Below, one piece after another: positions 19,093 through 29,351 of a DNA stretch of 64,000 bases (its first letter is position 1; each line of letters begins with the position of its first letter). This stretch comes from Eutreptiella sp. 'Long Island Sound 2002' (Eukaryota; Euglenozoa; Euglenophyceae; Eutreptiales; Eutreptiaceae): NCBI GenBank assembly GCA_964036045.1, contig OZ038390.1, positions 39,874,525-39,938,524 on the forward strand, in the 5' to 3' direction. Position numbers and translations under genes: made by a program. The notes beneath the pieces are model-generated. The model saw only the letters and a list, made by a program, of their open reading frames with translations, was not told where the DNA came from and did not search any database.

Positions 19093-19590
19093 CTATGGAG
19101 AATACAACACCCTGCAAAGTGATAGTGGTAGTTCCTTCCTCACAACATATGCGTCGTGCACGGTGTGGTTGATAATATAATACCCGGGCAGGCGTCGCAC
19201 AACTCTGTACCCCTGGTTTGCGTAGAATGCAAGTGCCGTGTCATTATCTGCCCTGCAGTGCAGATACACGTACTTACAATCCCTCGTTTCGAAATTTTGT
19301 TGAAGGTTTGCCAATAATACGGAGCCCAATCGATGCCTGCGGTAGTCAGCATCCACACCCAGTGTGATGATGTAACCGTGGTATTTGTTCTGGCGAAATT
19401 TGCAAGATCTGACCCTCCCGGTTGCAACACCGACCATTTTGTCATTGTGAAAAGCCAAAATGAAGATCACATCAATTGATAAAAGACTCTCATAAAACTC
19501 CGTGTTATAATTGACAGGGAACAACCGCCGTTGTAATGCACGGAGCTCTGGAAGATCGTGGCGCGTCAGATTGCGGTATCGAAATGACAT
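19093..19590 (-). CDS. GNAT family N-acetyltransferase, NAA50/NAA60-like
   Basis: From the ATG at 19590 the protein has 165 residues. It shows the GNAT fold in order: an N-terminal RNLTRHDLPELRALQ segment, YIITLGV at 73-79 (beta-4), the acetyl-CoA loop YRRHRLGS at 83-90 followed by the LLANL helix, YVYLHC at 107-112, and D-T-A-L-A-F-Y-A-N-Q-G-Y at 117-128. The Tyr-rich end (GYYIINHTVHDAYVV) resembles NAA50/NAA60 N-terminal acetyltransferases, which acetylate protein N-termini. The first Gly of the usual R-x-x-G-x-G/A loop is Arg here, which could weaken cofactor binding. The frame is intact. Confidence 0.8.
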   Translation of the reverse strand: MSFRYRNLTRHDLPELRALQRRLFPVNYNTEFYESLLSIDVIFILAFHNDKMVGVATGRVRSCKFRQNKYHGYIITLGVDADYRRHRLGSVLLANLQQNFETRDCKYVYLHCRADNDTALAFYANQGYRVVRRLPGYYIINHTVHDAYVVRKELPLSLCRVLYSP

Positions 19591-19938
19591 ACCAGAATCA
19601 AAATGACCCAAACAACCACAAATGTTACACAGAATAGCCGTCTTGGGGTTACAAAGACTCTAGATATGCAAAGAAACAAGACGACTACTATCCCTGTCAG
19701 TCAAAGACTCGTTTTTTTCTTAATCAGAACCACGTCATCAAACACGCAGTTCTCGGCCCGTCTTTGCCTGCTGTAGTCAGCATCCATTCTGTCATCCATT
19801 CTGTCATTGGAGGATACATTTGACCAGCGTTCCCATCTCCAATAGCGTATCCAACGCTTCAGGTGACACGCTTCAGGTGTGGACGGACAGTTTACCGGGC
19901 ACCATTTTTTTTTCTCACACTCACTGAGGTAGATAAAG
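19591..19938. other. Intergenic region between divergent genes
   Basis: A minus-strand frame of 86 codons (19701-19961) crosses most of this gap and overlaps the next plus-strand start. Its composition is ambiguous, so it is not called. No clear motif. Confidence 0.3.
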
Positions 19939-20845
19939 ATGATTGATAATGATGTTCTCAAAAATTTTGTGATACCCTACACCAATGCAGCAGATCGTGC
20001 ACGGTTTGGGGCTGTGAATCAGACAACACGTGCTATCATGCCATCCACTCCTGGAGACCAATGTTCAAACTGGCAATGTGTGTTCGAACCATGGCAGTGT
20101 ACGAATGGCAACAACTCTAGGAGAGACCCTGGCGGAGGAAAAAAATGCAGAAAAATGTGGGCAAAAATTGCAACTTTCATGACGGACTGGCTGATGTGCA
20201 TGCATAAGATTGCAAACGAAAAGCATCTGGGGGAAATCAATGCGGACCATTTTTGGTGTGTCACCTGTCACGTTGCATTGCACAGAATTGCATGCAGACA
20301 ACACGATGCCGTTGTTGACACACAGGGGCCTTTTTGAGCCTCACCCGCATAAATGGGGACGACAAGATGGTCCAGGAAAGTTGCACAGCGCACACTTCAA
20401 GCGCGACAACGAAAACACACGATCTTATTATACGCGACTGATCGGCCTCTACCTGGACAGGGTACGGGGTGTGATCCACCATAGGCAGGGTACAGGCAGG
20501 TACACATTGTGGAATGAGGATCGACACGCGATAAACATCCGTGTTGAGGTGCGCCCAGAGAAATGGGATGTGAATTCGATACAAGGCTAAACTGGGTTGA
20601 CAAGGCATTACGGTCTACGGTTTTCGGATGACATAATAGAGCAGGTTCGGAAGTATTCTCAACTTATTTGCAAGCGGTTAATCAAGGCTGGTCTGAATGT
20701 GTATGATATTTCAGAGACAGAGACAGAGACCCCGATCCCGGGATTACTTGTAACAGACGTCCCCGCGCGCCGCTACAAGGATTTTAATGATGCTAACCGC
20801 TTACCGCTAACTGCTAATCCGATCGACTGCCGGCTGACTGAATGA
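19939..20845 (+). pseudogene. F-box-like protein, paralogue C, broken into three frames
   Basis: An ATG at 19939 starts MIDNDVLKNFVIPYTNAADR, matching the F-box-like N-terminus of paralogues A and B (hydrophobic helix, IPY, D-R-x-x-F). The middle (MWAKIATFMTDWLMCMHKIA) aligns with their WVKASQLLTDFLWTLHS. The frame stops at 20337. The homologous C-terminal domain continues in a second frame to 20590 (YYTRLIGLYLDRV) and in a third to 20845 (VYDISETETETPIPGLLVTD). At least two indels have therefore accumulated. It is the most diverged of the three copies and lies on the opposite strand. Confidence 0.5.
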
Positions 20846-21356
20846 CGGGCAGGCGTCCGTCAACTGTACATCCTCACAAAGATATCCTGGTGCATCTATT
20901 GTTTTTGAACCATTGCAAGACTCCCCTACGGAGTCTGTCCCTTCTTCATATATCACCAACAACTGAGCCCACACGGCAACGACAAGGCCACGACAACAGG
21001 CACGCCGTGAACTAAAAGTTAACCACAATAATACGCTTGGGAGGATAGTTGAGAATCCAAAATGCCTTATACCCTGGCCCAACCCTAACCCTAACCCTAA
21101 CCCCGATGTCAATAAGATAAATTATGTCGGGACATTATATCTAAGATGGGAAAGCCCCGGTGTGTGTTTCCTCCTTGTGCTCTTTCTAGTGTCAAGCCTA
21201 GCCAGCTTGCACCATGATCTCATACAACAGACGTGCATAGAGGATTCGAACCGAGGGCAGTATGCACTGGGTGGTGTGAATCAGGTCGCGCGGTGTGACG
21301 GCGATGAGCTGCATACTATCGACGGAGCACAGATTGCCCACAAAGCCGGTTTGTGG
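20846..21356. other. Intergenic stretch with telomere-like tract
   Basis: Contains (CCCTAA)n at 21083-21103, about three and a half units. A plus-strand frame at 21162-21398 begins with a hydrophobic segment (LLVLFLVSSLASLHH) that could be a signal peptide, but it is short and overlaps the next gene. No confident gene. Confidence 0.35.
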
Positions 21357-21584
21357 TTATATGTTTTGCATTACTGCTTCTATATCCGCGTCCCATAGCT
21401 CAATCACTGCCAATGGCAAATGCGTCTTCATGGCAAAGATTTCAGACACACGATCTATGTTGACCGGATGCACCGCTATGTGTGACCGTTGCACTTGATC
21501 GTTTTCAACAACGGCAAACAGGGAATATACAGCCTTCGAGTCATTTGGAATCCTGTTGTCAGAAAATTCCTGGATGCGTTCCAT
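21357..21584 (-). CDS. Small unknown protein
   Basis: A frame of 75 codons with a good ATG at 21584. The composition is that of a compact alpha/beta protein (AVYSLFAVVEND, then SHIAVHPVNIDRVSEIF and LPLAVIELWDADIE). No cysteines or membrane segment. It is followed on the same strand by the broken gene at 21621-21972. Function unknown. Confidence 0.45.
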   Translation of the reverse strand: MERIQEFSDNRIPNDSKAVYSLFAVVENDQVQRSHIAVHPVNIDRVSEIFAMKTHLPLAVIELWDADIEAVMQNI

Positions 21585-21620
21585 TGCCCTACGACCTTCT
21601 TTATGTTTCGTTGTTTGTAG

Positions 21621-21972
21621 TTAACGCATGCAATCCGGATGCGTGAAGTGGCGTGCGGTAACTCTTGAAAAATCGTTGCACTGCCGTGCACCAAGTAAGA
21701 GCATCTCTGGGGGTGCACACCAGAGCAATGGGCCAGCCTCGGAAGCGATGAAAATTAAATACTGTGCAAGTGTGTGTGTGAGGTAGTCCACACAGACGGT
21801 CGCCACACCGCTTTTGCACTTGCCCACACACGCTCGCCCCATGCCTTGAAGTACTGTACAGAGCTGGTATGTGTCTGGATCCACACGCGTACGCCACGCT
21901 CTTCATCACGTCAGGGGCCCGTCCACTGCGCCTTGCCACAGCCGCCATCATGGCCTCCTTGCTTAGCAACAC
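21621..21972 (-). pseudogene. Probable frameshifted unknown gene
   Basis: Two overlapping minus-strand frames look like successive halves of one protein. The first (from 21972) reads LLSKEAMMAAVARRSGRAPD and continues through KSVAYACGSR. The second (21884-21621) reads DPDTYQLCTVLQGMGRACVG, then CVDYLTHTLAQYLIFIASEA to the end at 21621. Each loses protein-like character where the other gains it, near 21880, implying one indel. The family is not recognised. Confidence 0.35.
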
Positions 21973-22002
21973 ATGTGCGCCAAACTTGTGCCTAAAATGA
22001 GA

Positions 22003-22331
22003 GCATAAAAACGCAATGAACCCCCAAAGGGTCGAACTCGCCCCTCACAGTCCTCTGAGTGCCCGTCTCTGATGGACCCGATTCCTCTTGCAGTCGTTGC
22101 GGCGCTCCCTGGGGTACACAGAATGCCCTCACCTGAACCCGGACTCCCCAGTGGCATAGCACAACACTTCAAAAGTCACCAGTCAGCAGCGCAGAGGTTT
22201 TCACCCTACCTGCCACATGCATTGCAAGCAAATGAGAGTCAAAAAATGCAACGAACCCCGAAGGGTCGAACTTGCCCCTCACAGTCCTGTGAGTGCCCGT
22301 CTCCGATGGACCCAATTCCTCTTGCAGTCGC
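22003..22331. repeat. Pair of ~93-bp direct repeats
   Basis: 22003-22097 and 22239-22331 share a segment running from 'aatgaaccc(c)caaagggtcgaac' through 'ctcacagtcct' to 'gacccgattcctcttgcagtcg', with a handful of differences. The spacing between starts is about 236 bp. No coding frame is conserved between the copies, so this may be a regulatory or structural repeat of the viral segment. Confidence 0.65.
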
Positions 22332-22490
22332 CTGCAGTCAACCTCGCGGGTCGCCACCACCACCAGCGCGTGGCTGGCACGCGTGGTATATACATAGGAG
22401 TATAGGAGTCTTAACAATGGCTTTCCCGTGTGTCGTGTCGTGCTTATTGGTCTTCATCCAACCCCATCTTCTGCCGCCGCGACCCGTATC

Positions 22491-23234
22491 TTAGCATTCA
22501 CTGGGGATGATGGTGGTATGGTTGTCGTCGCGACAGAAACGCCGGTAGGACTCCATCACACCGAGTGTGTCCAGGATTTCTGTCATTTTGGTGTACCAAT
22601 TCATGTGCACCGGATTGCGATTTGCCTTGTCGAGGTAGGGTATGAGGACGTGGTTCTTGGGGTTGTAGTGGATGCGACGGAGGGTGTGACCACTCGGGCA
22701 CACCCGAAGGCACTGGATCCAGTGCCGAAACGTCCGCCAATCCCCGTCACTGTGTGCTCGCGCCAATACCGCCACGGGTTCACACTGTCTCCGCGGTGGT
22801 GGCGTGGACGTGCTGCGGACGTCCGTGGTGTACTCGTAGGGGAAGAAGAACTGGTCACCGTCATCCCCGCGACAGTGGACAGTCAGGTCGATGCCGGTGT
22901 TTTCGCGGCACACCGCGCGGTAAACGGTGTCACGTTTGATCTCCGTCGACTTTACCAGGGAGGGCGGGAGATGTACCACCGGGACGAGTCCATTGTACAA
23001 GCCCCATGGGGTAGAGGAACCGTCGATCTCGTTGTACATGTAGCACAGAAAACCCGTGGCGTCGTAGTGGAAGGTGTACGGAAAGATTGTGGTGCTATAG
23101 GGTAGAACGGCGTCCGCTGACCAGATGTACAACAACCCATCGCATTCGGATTCCTGTAGATTGAACCGATTATGGTGCAGACCATCGTCACAACCGATCA
23201 CCGCCGTCGTCATCGCACCGCCGTTGCTCATCAT
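22491..23234 (-). CDS. Unknown 247-residue protein of the virus-like block
   Basis: An intact frame. I choose the ATG at 23234 (MMSNGGAMTT...) over an upstream TTG. The composition is rich in aromatic residues, His and Cys, with no membrane segment. Characteristic stretches are TTIFPYTFHYDATGFLCYMY and WRTFRHWIQCLRVCPSGHTL. The opposite strand is also open here but encodes implausible low-complexity sequence. No family recognised. Confidence 0.6.
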   Translation of the reverse strand: MMSNGGAMTTAVIGCDDGLHHNRFNLQESECDGLLYIWSADAVLPYSTTIFPYTFHYDATGFLCYMYNEIDGSSTPWGLYNGLVPVVHLPPSLVKSTEIKRDTVYRAVCRENTGIDLTVHCRGDDGDQFFFPYEYTTDVRSTSTPPPRRQCEPVAVLARAHSDGDWRTFRHWIQCLRVCPSGHTLRRIHYNPKNHVLIPYLDKANRNPVHMNWYTKMTEILDTLGVMESYRRFCRDDNHTTIIPSEC

Positions 23235-23249
23235 CCAAAAAAGATCCAA

Positions 23250-24099
23250 TCAACTGCACACAACATGAGATTGGTGGATGGAAGGCGGTCGGCACACAAG
23301 GCGCATCCCCGTTCGTTCCCTGGTACCGTTTCTCGTTCTCACTCACGTGTCTCTCACGAACACTGTGTTGTTTGTTCTGGGTGGGGCGCGGGTTTTACAC
23401 AAAAGCGAGAGACGGTGCACTTCACGGTGTATGTAACCATTCTCTCTCCATCCATTCCCCTTTGATTCCAGATTATGGAAGTCCTAGATGCTCCTTCCTC
23501 CACCCGAGCCTCTAACCCTAACCCGTGGTTTTTGTTTTGGTCGTATCATGTTTTGCCTTTTCCTCTTCTTCCGTGTCTCTTCGTGGGCGTCCCGAGGACC
23601 CTCCTGCAGCAGTTGGCGGGATGCTACGCGGAATCTTCAACAACACATTCCAGTGGTCCCCGCGGGCCCACCGAACTGAGGGTGGTGGGCAAGGGCAAGA
23701 CCGCACGTACGTTCATGAGACTGTTGAGGTCAGCAAACTGCCTCTCCGTGTACGTACACGCCCCCTCCCGTACCTACAATCCTGGTGCGCAATATCCGAC
23801 TCCAGGCAAGCCACAGAGATAGTGTCATGTAGCTTCGATCCTGCCCACAATACCAACCCCTGCCAACACCGCATCGGTAGTGCCGTAGTGCTAACATTAA
23901 GGCTGCACGCCGATGGTACAATGCACGTTCCATTGACGACGATGCACACGATGACTGTGAACCCATGTTCTGTCTATTGTTTTCATTCTAGATTCTAGAA
24001 CTCTGAAATCATTGGATAAGCAGCTCAGACTAGTGTTGACGTATCCTTCGTAGGGTGCGGTAGGTGAGCCATTCATACGTAGGGCAATTTTGGGGGACG
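23250..24099 (+). other. Intergenic stretch with a possible secreted small protein
   Basis: A plus-strand frame at 23525-23998 (157 codons, GTG first codon) starts with a signal-like hydrophobic run (VFVLVVSCFAFSSSSVSL) and continues with moderately protein-like sequence, but it has no ATG start and no family. A short CTAACCCTAACCC run lies at 23514-23526. The rest is unassigned. Confidence 0.3.
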
Positions 24100-25145
24100 T
24101 TATGTATGTGTGCCCGGATTTTGTCTGGATGACCCTGGGGCGATATCCGGTTGGATGGTTGGATTTCGTGTCCCCTCATAGCTTGACCACCAATATTTTT
24201 GTCGCCGATCTTTGCAGTCTCTTTTCAACGACTCATCGGCAGGACATTCGCCGGTCCACATACTCCAGTCCCGACCCAAGGGAGACGTACAGAGGTATTT
24301 CCTCTTCCTGTTCTTGGGTCCTTGAATCTTCTTCCGGGCTGACCTATTCTTGTAATTTTTACACGATTCGGTTGCATGCTCGCAGAACCTGCCACGGTCA
24401 AGGTATGGTGGTCCGAACTTTGAATTGTTGTCTATGCAATCCTGCACTGCATCCCGACAGCTTTTTCCGTGAGGTAGGTACTTTTCCCATAAGGCACGTG
24501 CAGGTGGCTCCGCATCAACTGGTTTTGCAAACACCGACAATTTCGTTACTGCGCCATAATGGCCTGTTGCGTCGTCGCTGTACTTATTATCCCACGCTTG
24601 CACTGTTTCTTGTGTCAGAATACCCGACCAGTTCACCTGACCAGTCGTTATCAATGCATGGTATGACGACCCTTCGTCATTCAAAAACAACTCGTATAAG
24701 ACAACCGTCAAGGCAAACCAATCCCGATTCGGGTGTACAGGTGCCTCAAAAACACTTTTTGTGCTATAGTATAGGCAAACACCACACCAAACCTGTATGT
24801 TGTGTTTCCGGTTGTGGCATACGGTTCCCACATTTTCACTGAGACCAAAATCTGTCAGGACTGCTCGTGGAGGATTGGAATATATCAGAATGTTGTCCGG
24901 CTTGATGTCATTGTGCACCAACTTGTGCGTCTTATGCAAAAATTCAATTGCGCTGGGAACATCCTCACGTATCCATGTGCTGATTTTCTTTGCTTGCTTG
25001 TTTTCCAATATTTCTAAAAGAGTTGCATGAGCCATTGGCATGACCATCCATGCCTGGCCCGATAGGTCACGTGGACATTCACCATCAAGGAGGGGAACCA
25101 CGTCCCTGGAAGGGTAGAAGACAGTCAGTAGACTGACACAGTGAA
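24100..25145 (-). pseudogene. Serine/threonine protein kinase, N-lobe missing
   Basis: Coding resemblance begins at about 25145, at the edge of gypsy-1, with a segment fitting the end of the alphaC-beta4 region. Counting from the first usable start (25101), there is a hinge-like WMVMPMA, the catalytic loop HNDIKPDN at 63-70, DFG at 84-86, and an alphaF segment RDWFALTVVLYELF. The glycine loop and catalytic Lys (VAIK) of the N-lobe are absent because the frame runs straight into retrotransposon sequence. The C-terminal third is basic and Cys-containing (KKIQGPKNRKRKY, CTSPLGRDW, CPADESLKRDC). Kinases are common in NCLDV, usually packaged or acting on the host. This copy cannot be active. Confidence 0.75.
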
Positions 25146-25146
25146 A

Positions 25147-26120
25147 TTAGTTTTTCTTTTTACGCTGGGACAGAGTCTCAGCACGGGTTAGTAGCTGTCC
25201 CTTGACGTTCTCAACAAGGTAGGAGCGGAAGATGGGGTTGATACTCCCATCTGGTTGTATAAAGGCGGACATGGGTTCCCAGGTCGCCTCAGATAGCCCA
25301 TAGCCATCCCACAGGGTAAGGAATTTCCAGCCCTGTTTATACTCCTGGCGAGCAATACCTGCAACCACGTAGTAGCCATCGACTGCCATCTCATCGGCGG
25401 TCATCTCTTCGAGTTCGTCTGCCTCCTCTGGGCTGGCAGCGTTCTCTAGGTCGATACGCTCGACCTCACTGTCGCTGAGGCGCCACTCATCCCAGGACGA
25501 ATTGTCAGGGGAGTGATAGTGCCTCAACTGTTTAGGCGCACAAAGCAGTTCACCACCTAGACGTTGACTGCACCTGACATGGATCCTAGATCCATCTATC
25601 CTGATGATACGATAGGGCCCAAAATAAGAGTCCTGTAGGCAGTTACGAGGCCAGGAGGGTAGGCGTGAATGGTGAACCAAAACAAGGTCACCAACCTTGA
25701 AGCTGGCAGGTTGCCGTAGGCGATTCCCTCGGCTCAGTTCACGGTCACGGATATGTCTCAGGTTAGTGCCAGCCTGGTTAGCCATAGACTGCTCTTGAAG
25801 TCCTCAGGAAAGGGGGTTTTGAAGAACAAAGCAGGTCGTCCTCCATGGAACAGCTCGCGGGGGGTGAAACCCGTAGAAGAGCTCCTCTGAGAGTTCATGG
25901 TCAGCACTGCCCAGGGCACTAGGCGTACCCAGTCTTTGGTACGTTCTTGTTTCATCAGGATTCTCAGGCTCTGTTCCACCACACGGTTTTGTCTCTCACA
26001 AGGAGGGTTACACGTGTGGGTATAGGGCACACCAGTGGTTACCTCAACGTTGAGGGCATTCGGAACTCGTTTGTACCACCTAGTATCACTGCGGATGCGT
26101 ACATCCTCATCAGAGTGCAC
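25147..26120 (-). pseudogene. Gypsy-1 integrase C-terminal half and chromodomain-like end
   Basis: Two overlapping frames form this part. 25758-26120 carries the end of the integrase catalytic core, with CERQNRVVEQSLRILMKQ including the catalytic Glu and TPRELFHGGRPA downstream. 25147-25785 carries the SH3-like integrase tail (VGDLVLVHHSRLPSWP, YFGPYRIIRIDGSRI), an acidic linker, and a chromodomain-like segment (YYVVAGIARQEYKQGWKFLT, then W-D-G-Y and ATWEP). The 28-bp overlap indicates a frameshift. The chromodomain suggests chromatin-directed integration, as in chromoviruses. Confidence 0.75.
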
Positions 26121-27390
26121 GTGCTTAGGTGCTCCATAGGGTTCGAACTACTGTTCGACCAACATTTTCGCAGTCTGCTCACTTGTGATTTTCTTATTGC
26201 AAGGGAACAAACGGCTGAAGCGAGACAGGCCACAGGTGACCACTAGGCAACTATCATAGCCGCCGAAGCGAGGTAGGCCGTGGATGAAATCCACATAGAG
26301 AAGAGAGTTAGTACAATAGGGTATGGATAGCTGGAACTCAGTCCCCTATCCCTACTGTTGCTCTGCTTGCTGGCATGACAGCCACAAGCATCCACAATGG
26401 TCTGCATACGAGACCTCAATTCAGTCACGGTTAGACCAGAGTAAAAACACTCGCGGAAGAAGTCCACTGAGCGATTAGCGCCAGTGTGACCTGAGCTGAG
26501 ATGGGACCATGGTAGGCATCCATCCAGCCGGGCCTCACGTACGACAATACGGTCCTCGTAGAAGAGGTACTGGTTGTTCTTATACCACTGGTGCCCGTCG
26601 ATGACACGGGGTTCGAGACCAGCGCTGAGGGTCTGGAGAATTTTTTTATACTCTGACTGATAGTCAGTTAGGCTCCAACCCTCGAGGATTCCAGCAGTGC
26701 GCATGGACAGGTCAAGCTTGACATCCATACGCCGGAAAGCCTCTTTGGCGAGTGCTTCAGAGCTCTCACCTATAAGCGCATCGAAGTTATTGCGCGATAT
26801 ATAGTCAGACAGTTCACTTTTTGTACCAGGTATATGATGAACTGTCAGCCTGAACTGGCTTAGGTAAGTCCACCACCGCTTTAGTTTCGCTTTCTCCGGT
26901 GGTCGGCCCTTCTGAAAAGACTTCACCGGTTCCTGGTCACGGAGCCAGGCAATAGGGTTAGATCCCAAGAGTCGGGACTGTGATGAGAGCACCAACATAC
27001 CGACCAGGAGTTCCTGGTTGTAGGTGCTGTAATTGAAACGCGCTTGGTTCCATTTCCAGTTCCAGTGTCCCAGTGGCACAAGTCGCCACTCACTGGTAGG
27101 ATGGTCATGCTTCAAGGAGCCATCACGGTTCAGTCCGCTAGTACGATAATGGCAGTGGGTTAGTTCAGCCGGGTTAAGCTCCTGCCATTGGTAGATCGTT
27201 CCACCCCCCCCTACATCACTGGCATCAGTGATCAGGACTATCTCGCCCTTAGGGCGGGGTACTCCCAGGCAGTTGGAGGAGGCAATTTTCTTCTTCAACT
27301 CCTGGAAACATTCCTCCTCTCTGGCTGTCCACCTCCATGGAGTAGTTTTCTTGATTAGGTCAGTGAGACGGGCAGAGGAGTAGGTAAAAT
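26121..27390 (-). pseudogene. Gypsy-1 RNase H and integrase zinc finger
   Basis: The 26243-27298 frame contains the RNase H start (LITDASDVGGGGTIYQW), NQELLVGMLVL, VHHIPGTKSELSDYISR, then the integrase zinc-binding segment (HLSSGHTGANRSV...C.C) before a frameshift near 26245. Beyond 27298 a few more codons of the RT-RNase H connection are present in another frame up to 27390. A second copy of 27130-27390 lies at 44356-44616 because of the large duplication. Confidence 0.75.
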
Positions 27391-27671
27391 TCTATGGCTT
27401 CGCACAGCAGCAGCGCAGCGAGCGCGCAAGTCGCAAGTCGCAGTCGCAATCGCACTGCAGTCTGTGAATACTAAAGAAGCATCGAATGCCTGTGTGAATG
27501 AGCGTTGTAAGATACTTCGATCTCTGAACATGGTTTATGTCTTCGAGATTGTGTTATTATTGGTGCCCCGTCTAAAGGTCCTGCGAGGTTTGTCGATTTG
27601 GGATTTTGGATTTTGAGAAACGAAGAGGCACAGGAGTACAAGTCGAATTCCGAGGAAACAAACCCACAACA
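27391..27671 (+). repeat. Gypsy-2 5' LTR (copy in duplicated segment)
   Basis: The boundary is inferred from where gypsy-1 coding is cut (27390) and from a PBS-like AAGTGGTAGCCAG after ...CCCACAACA. The better-preserved copy starts TGTTATGGCTTCG at 44617. The 3' LTR lies outside the window, so LTR identity cannot be compared. Confidence 0.55.
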
Positions 27672-27755
27672 AGTGGTAGCCAGCTAGGTGGCGGGGAGAT
27701 CAATATTCGAGATCAATCTTCGACGCCGTCAACTTGATTTGGATTTCGATCTACA

Positions 27756-29351
27756 ATGGAGCGGTCCTTCGACGATGCAGCTATGCTGCACTTCATCAGA
27801 GACAGTCTGTTTCGAAGTGATTCACCCTTGCATCTCCAATTTTTGGTTTCGTTAGAAAGGTTCATCGCAGAGCGCATCGCAAGTCGAGAAAGCGAGTGGT
27901 TTCCATGTCTCTCTCGTGATCTTCACAGCTGTTCGCAGAAGCTTGCAGATACTCAAGCCAAGGTCATCGAATTGGAACAACGCATCGATGCATTGCAGGC
28001 AACAGCAGCAAGTGCTACTGCAGCAACTGGTCAACGAGTCAACACTTTGCAGTCCTCGACAGAAAATGCAACTCAAGCTGCTGCAAACGAACTTCGACGC
28101 GTAGAGCATGAATTGTCGCAATGTTATGCCCTGCTCAACGAATGTGTACGAGCTTCGAGTCCACCACCTCCGAACAACTTCCAGTTTGTACAACCACAAC
28201 CACAGCTACATCCACAACCACCGTCTCCTTCGAATCCACCGCAGTATGCACCGCCGAGCAGTTCTCGTCACCCTCCACAACAACCACTTCCACAACCACC
28301 TGTCTTCGAACCACATCCAGCACATCAGTTTGCAGTCCAGCGTGCTCCTACGCAAGAGATTTTGGGACGCCGTGTCGAGCGCTTGCATAAACTGGTCAAG
28401 AGGTTCTCTGGGAAACCTGGATGTGGAGGGTTTCGAACATGGAAGGAGGATTTGTTACGAGCCTTCACCCTGTCGGATATCACCTCACCCGTCGATCAGG
28501 TGACAACCATATCCTTCCTCCTCGATGGTGATGCTGCCGAGTATTATCATAGCTTGACAAAGGCTGTACAGGATGACTGATTAGAGCTCATGCGTGTGTT
28601 AGGCCAACGTTTCGATTTCATATCCCATGAGCCAGTGTATTTGTCGAGGATGTTGAGCCTGAAAGAGAGCGAGTTCTCTCGACATGCGGACTACATGCGG
28701 GAATTTTGTACTTGCGTTATCAAGTCGAAGGTTAACACCAGTGACCTCCACATGGGTTACCTCGTCAACTCTCGATTTGTTGAAGGTTTGTCGAATGACG
28801 CTGTTCGTCGGCAGTACATCGTTGAAGTCCGTTCGGGATGGCGTTCTAATAGGCCATTTGGATTCGATACCTTGGTAGAGACCATCACGGAAGCCTACAT
28901 TGCGACTGGGTATCAGCTCGAAGAGGTACAGAACGCATCGAGAACGACATCAGATCACACTCTGGGTCCTGCAGTGTCAAGACCCCTGCCTATGATGGTT
29001 CCACCTACTTCGACTTCCACGTTCCCATCCAACCCTATGCCAACGCCACACGGCAATCCCATGCTGACTCCAGCTGCAGCGCCCACGGCTTCGACCGTGC
29101 CGGAGCCGATGAACCTCGATGCAATGGCCAAACTCCGAAAAGAGCTACATGCCTACATTGGTGCACGTCGTAATGAACGGTTCGGACGCCAAGATGGTCG
29201 AGAAAGTAGGCGTTGCTACAATTGTGGTGAACAAGGCCACTTGGCCCGTGACTGTCCAAAAGGTCGACCGCCATCCCGAGGACGAGAACGTCGGGAGTCA
29301 AGGTCGAACACACCGAGACGATATCAAAGTCGAGACAGCAAGGGACGCTGA
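27756..29351 (+). pseudogene. Gypsy-2 gag, copy with one nonsense codon
   Basis: Same 531-codon gag as at 44983-46578, broken at TGA 28578-28580 where the other copy has TGG. Otherwise it differs by about ten residues. It retains the coiled-coil N-terminal half, the Pro/Gln-rich linker, the capsid-like part and the CCHC knuckle (CYNCGEQGHLARDC). The downstream pol is absent because the 15-kb insertion begins 65 bp after the gag stop. Confidence 0.85.

Larger units (their letters stand above)
25146..27390 (-). mobile_element. Gypsy-1: 3' part of a Ty3/gypsy element, LTR absent at left
   Basis: Minus-strand gypsy pol from RNase H through integrase to a chromodomain-like end. Its pol stop (25147-25149) directly abuts viral kinase sequence, with no 3' LTR. 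On the other side the RT/RNase H coding is cut at 27390 by the start of gypsy-2. The coding is interrupted by at least two frameshifts. The family differs from gypsy-2 (different RNase H and integrase sequences). Confidence 0.8.

Noticed and set aside
22428-23105. Plus-strand ORF of 225 codons
   Set aside because: It lies antisense to the better 247-codon minus-strand gene and is Val/Gly/Arg-rich, as expected of a shadow frame.
24090-24842. Plus-strand ORF of 250 codons
   Set aside because: Antisense shadow of the kinase, which has clear catalytic motifs.
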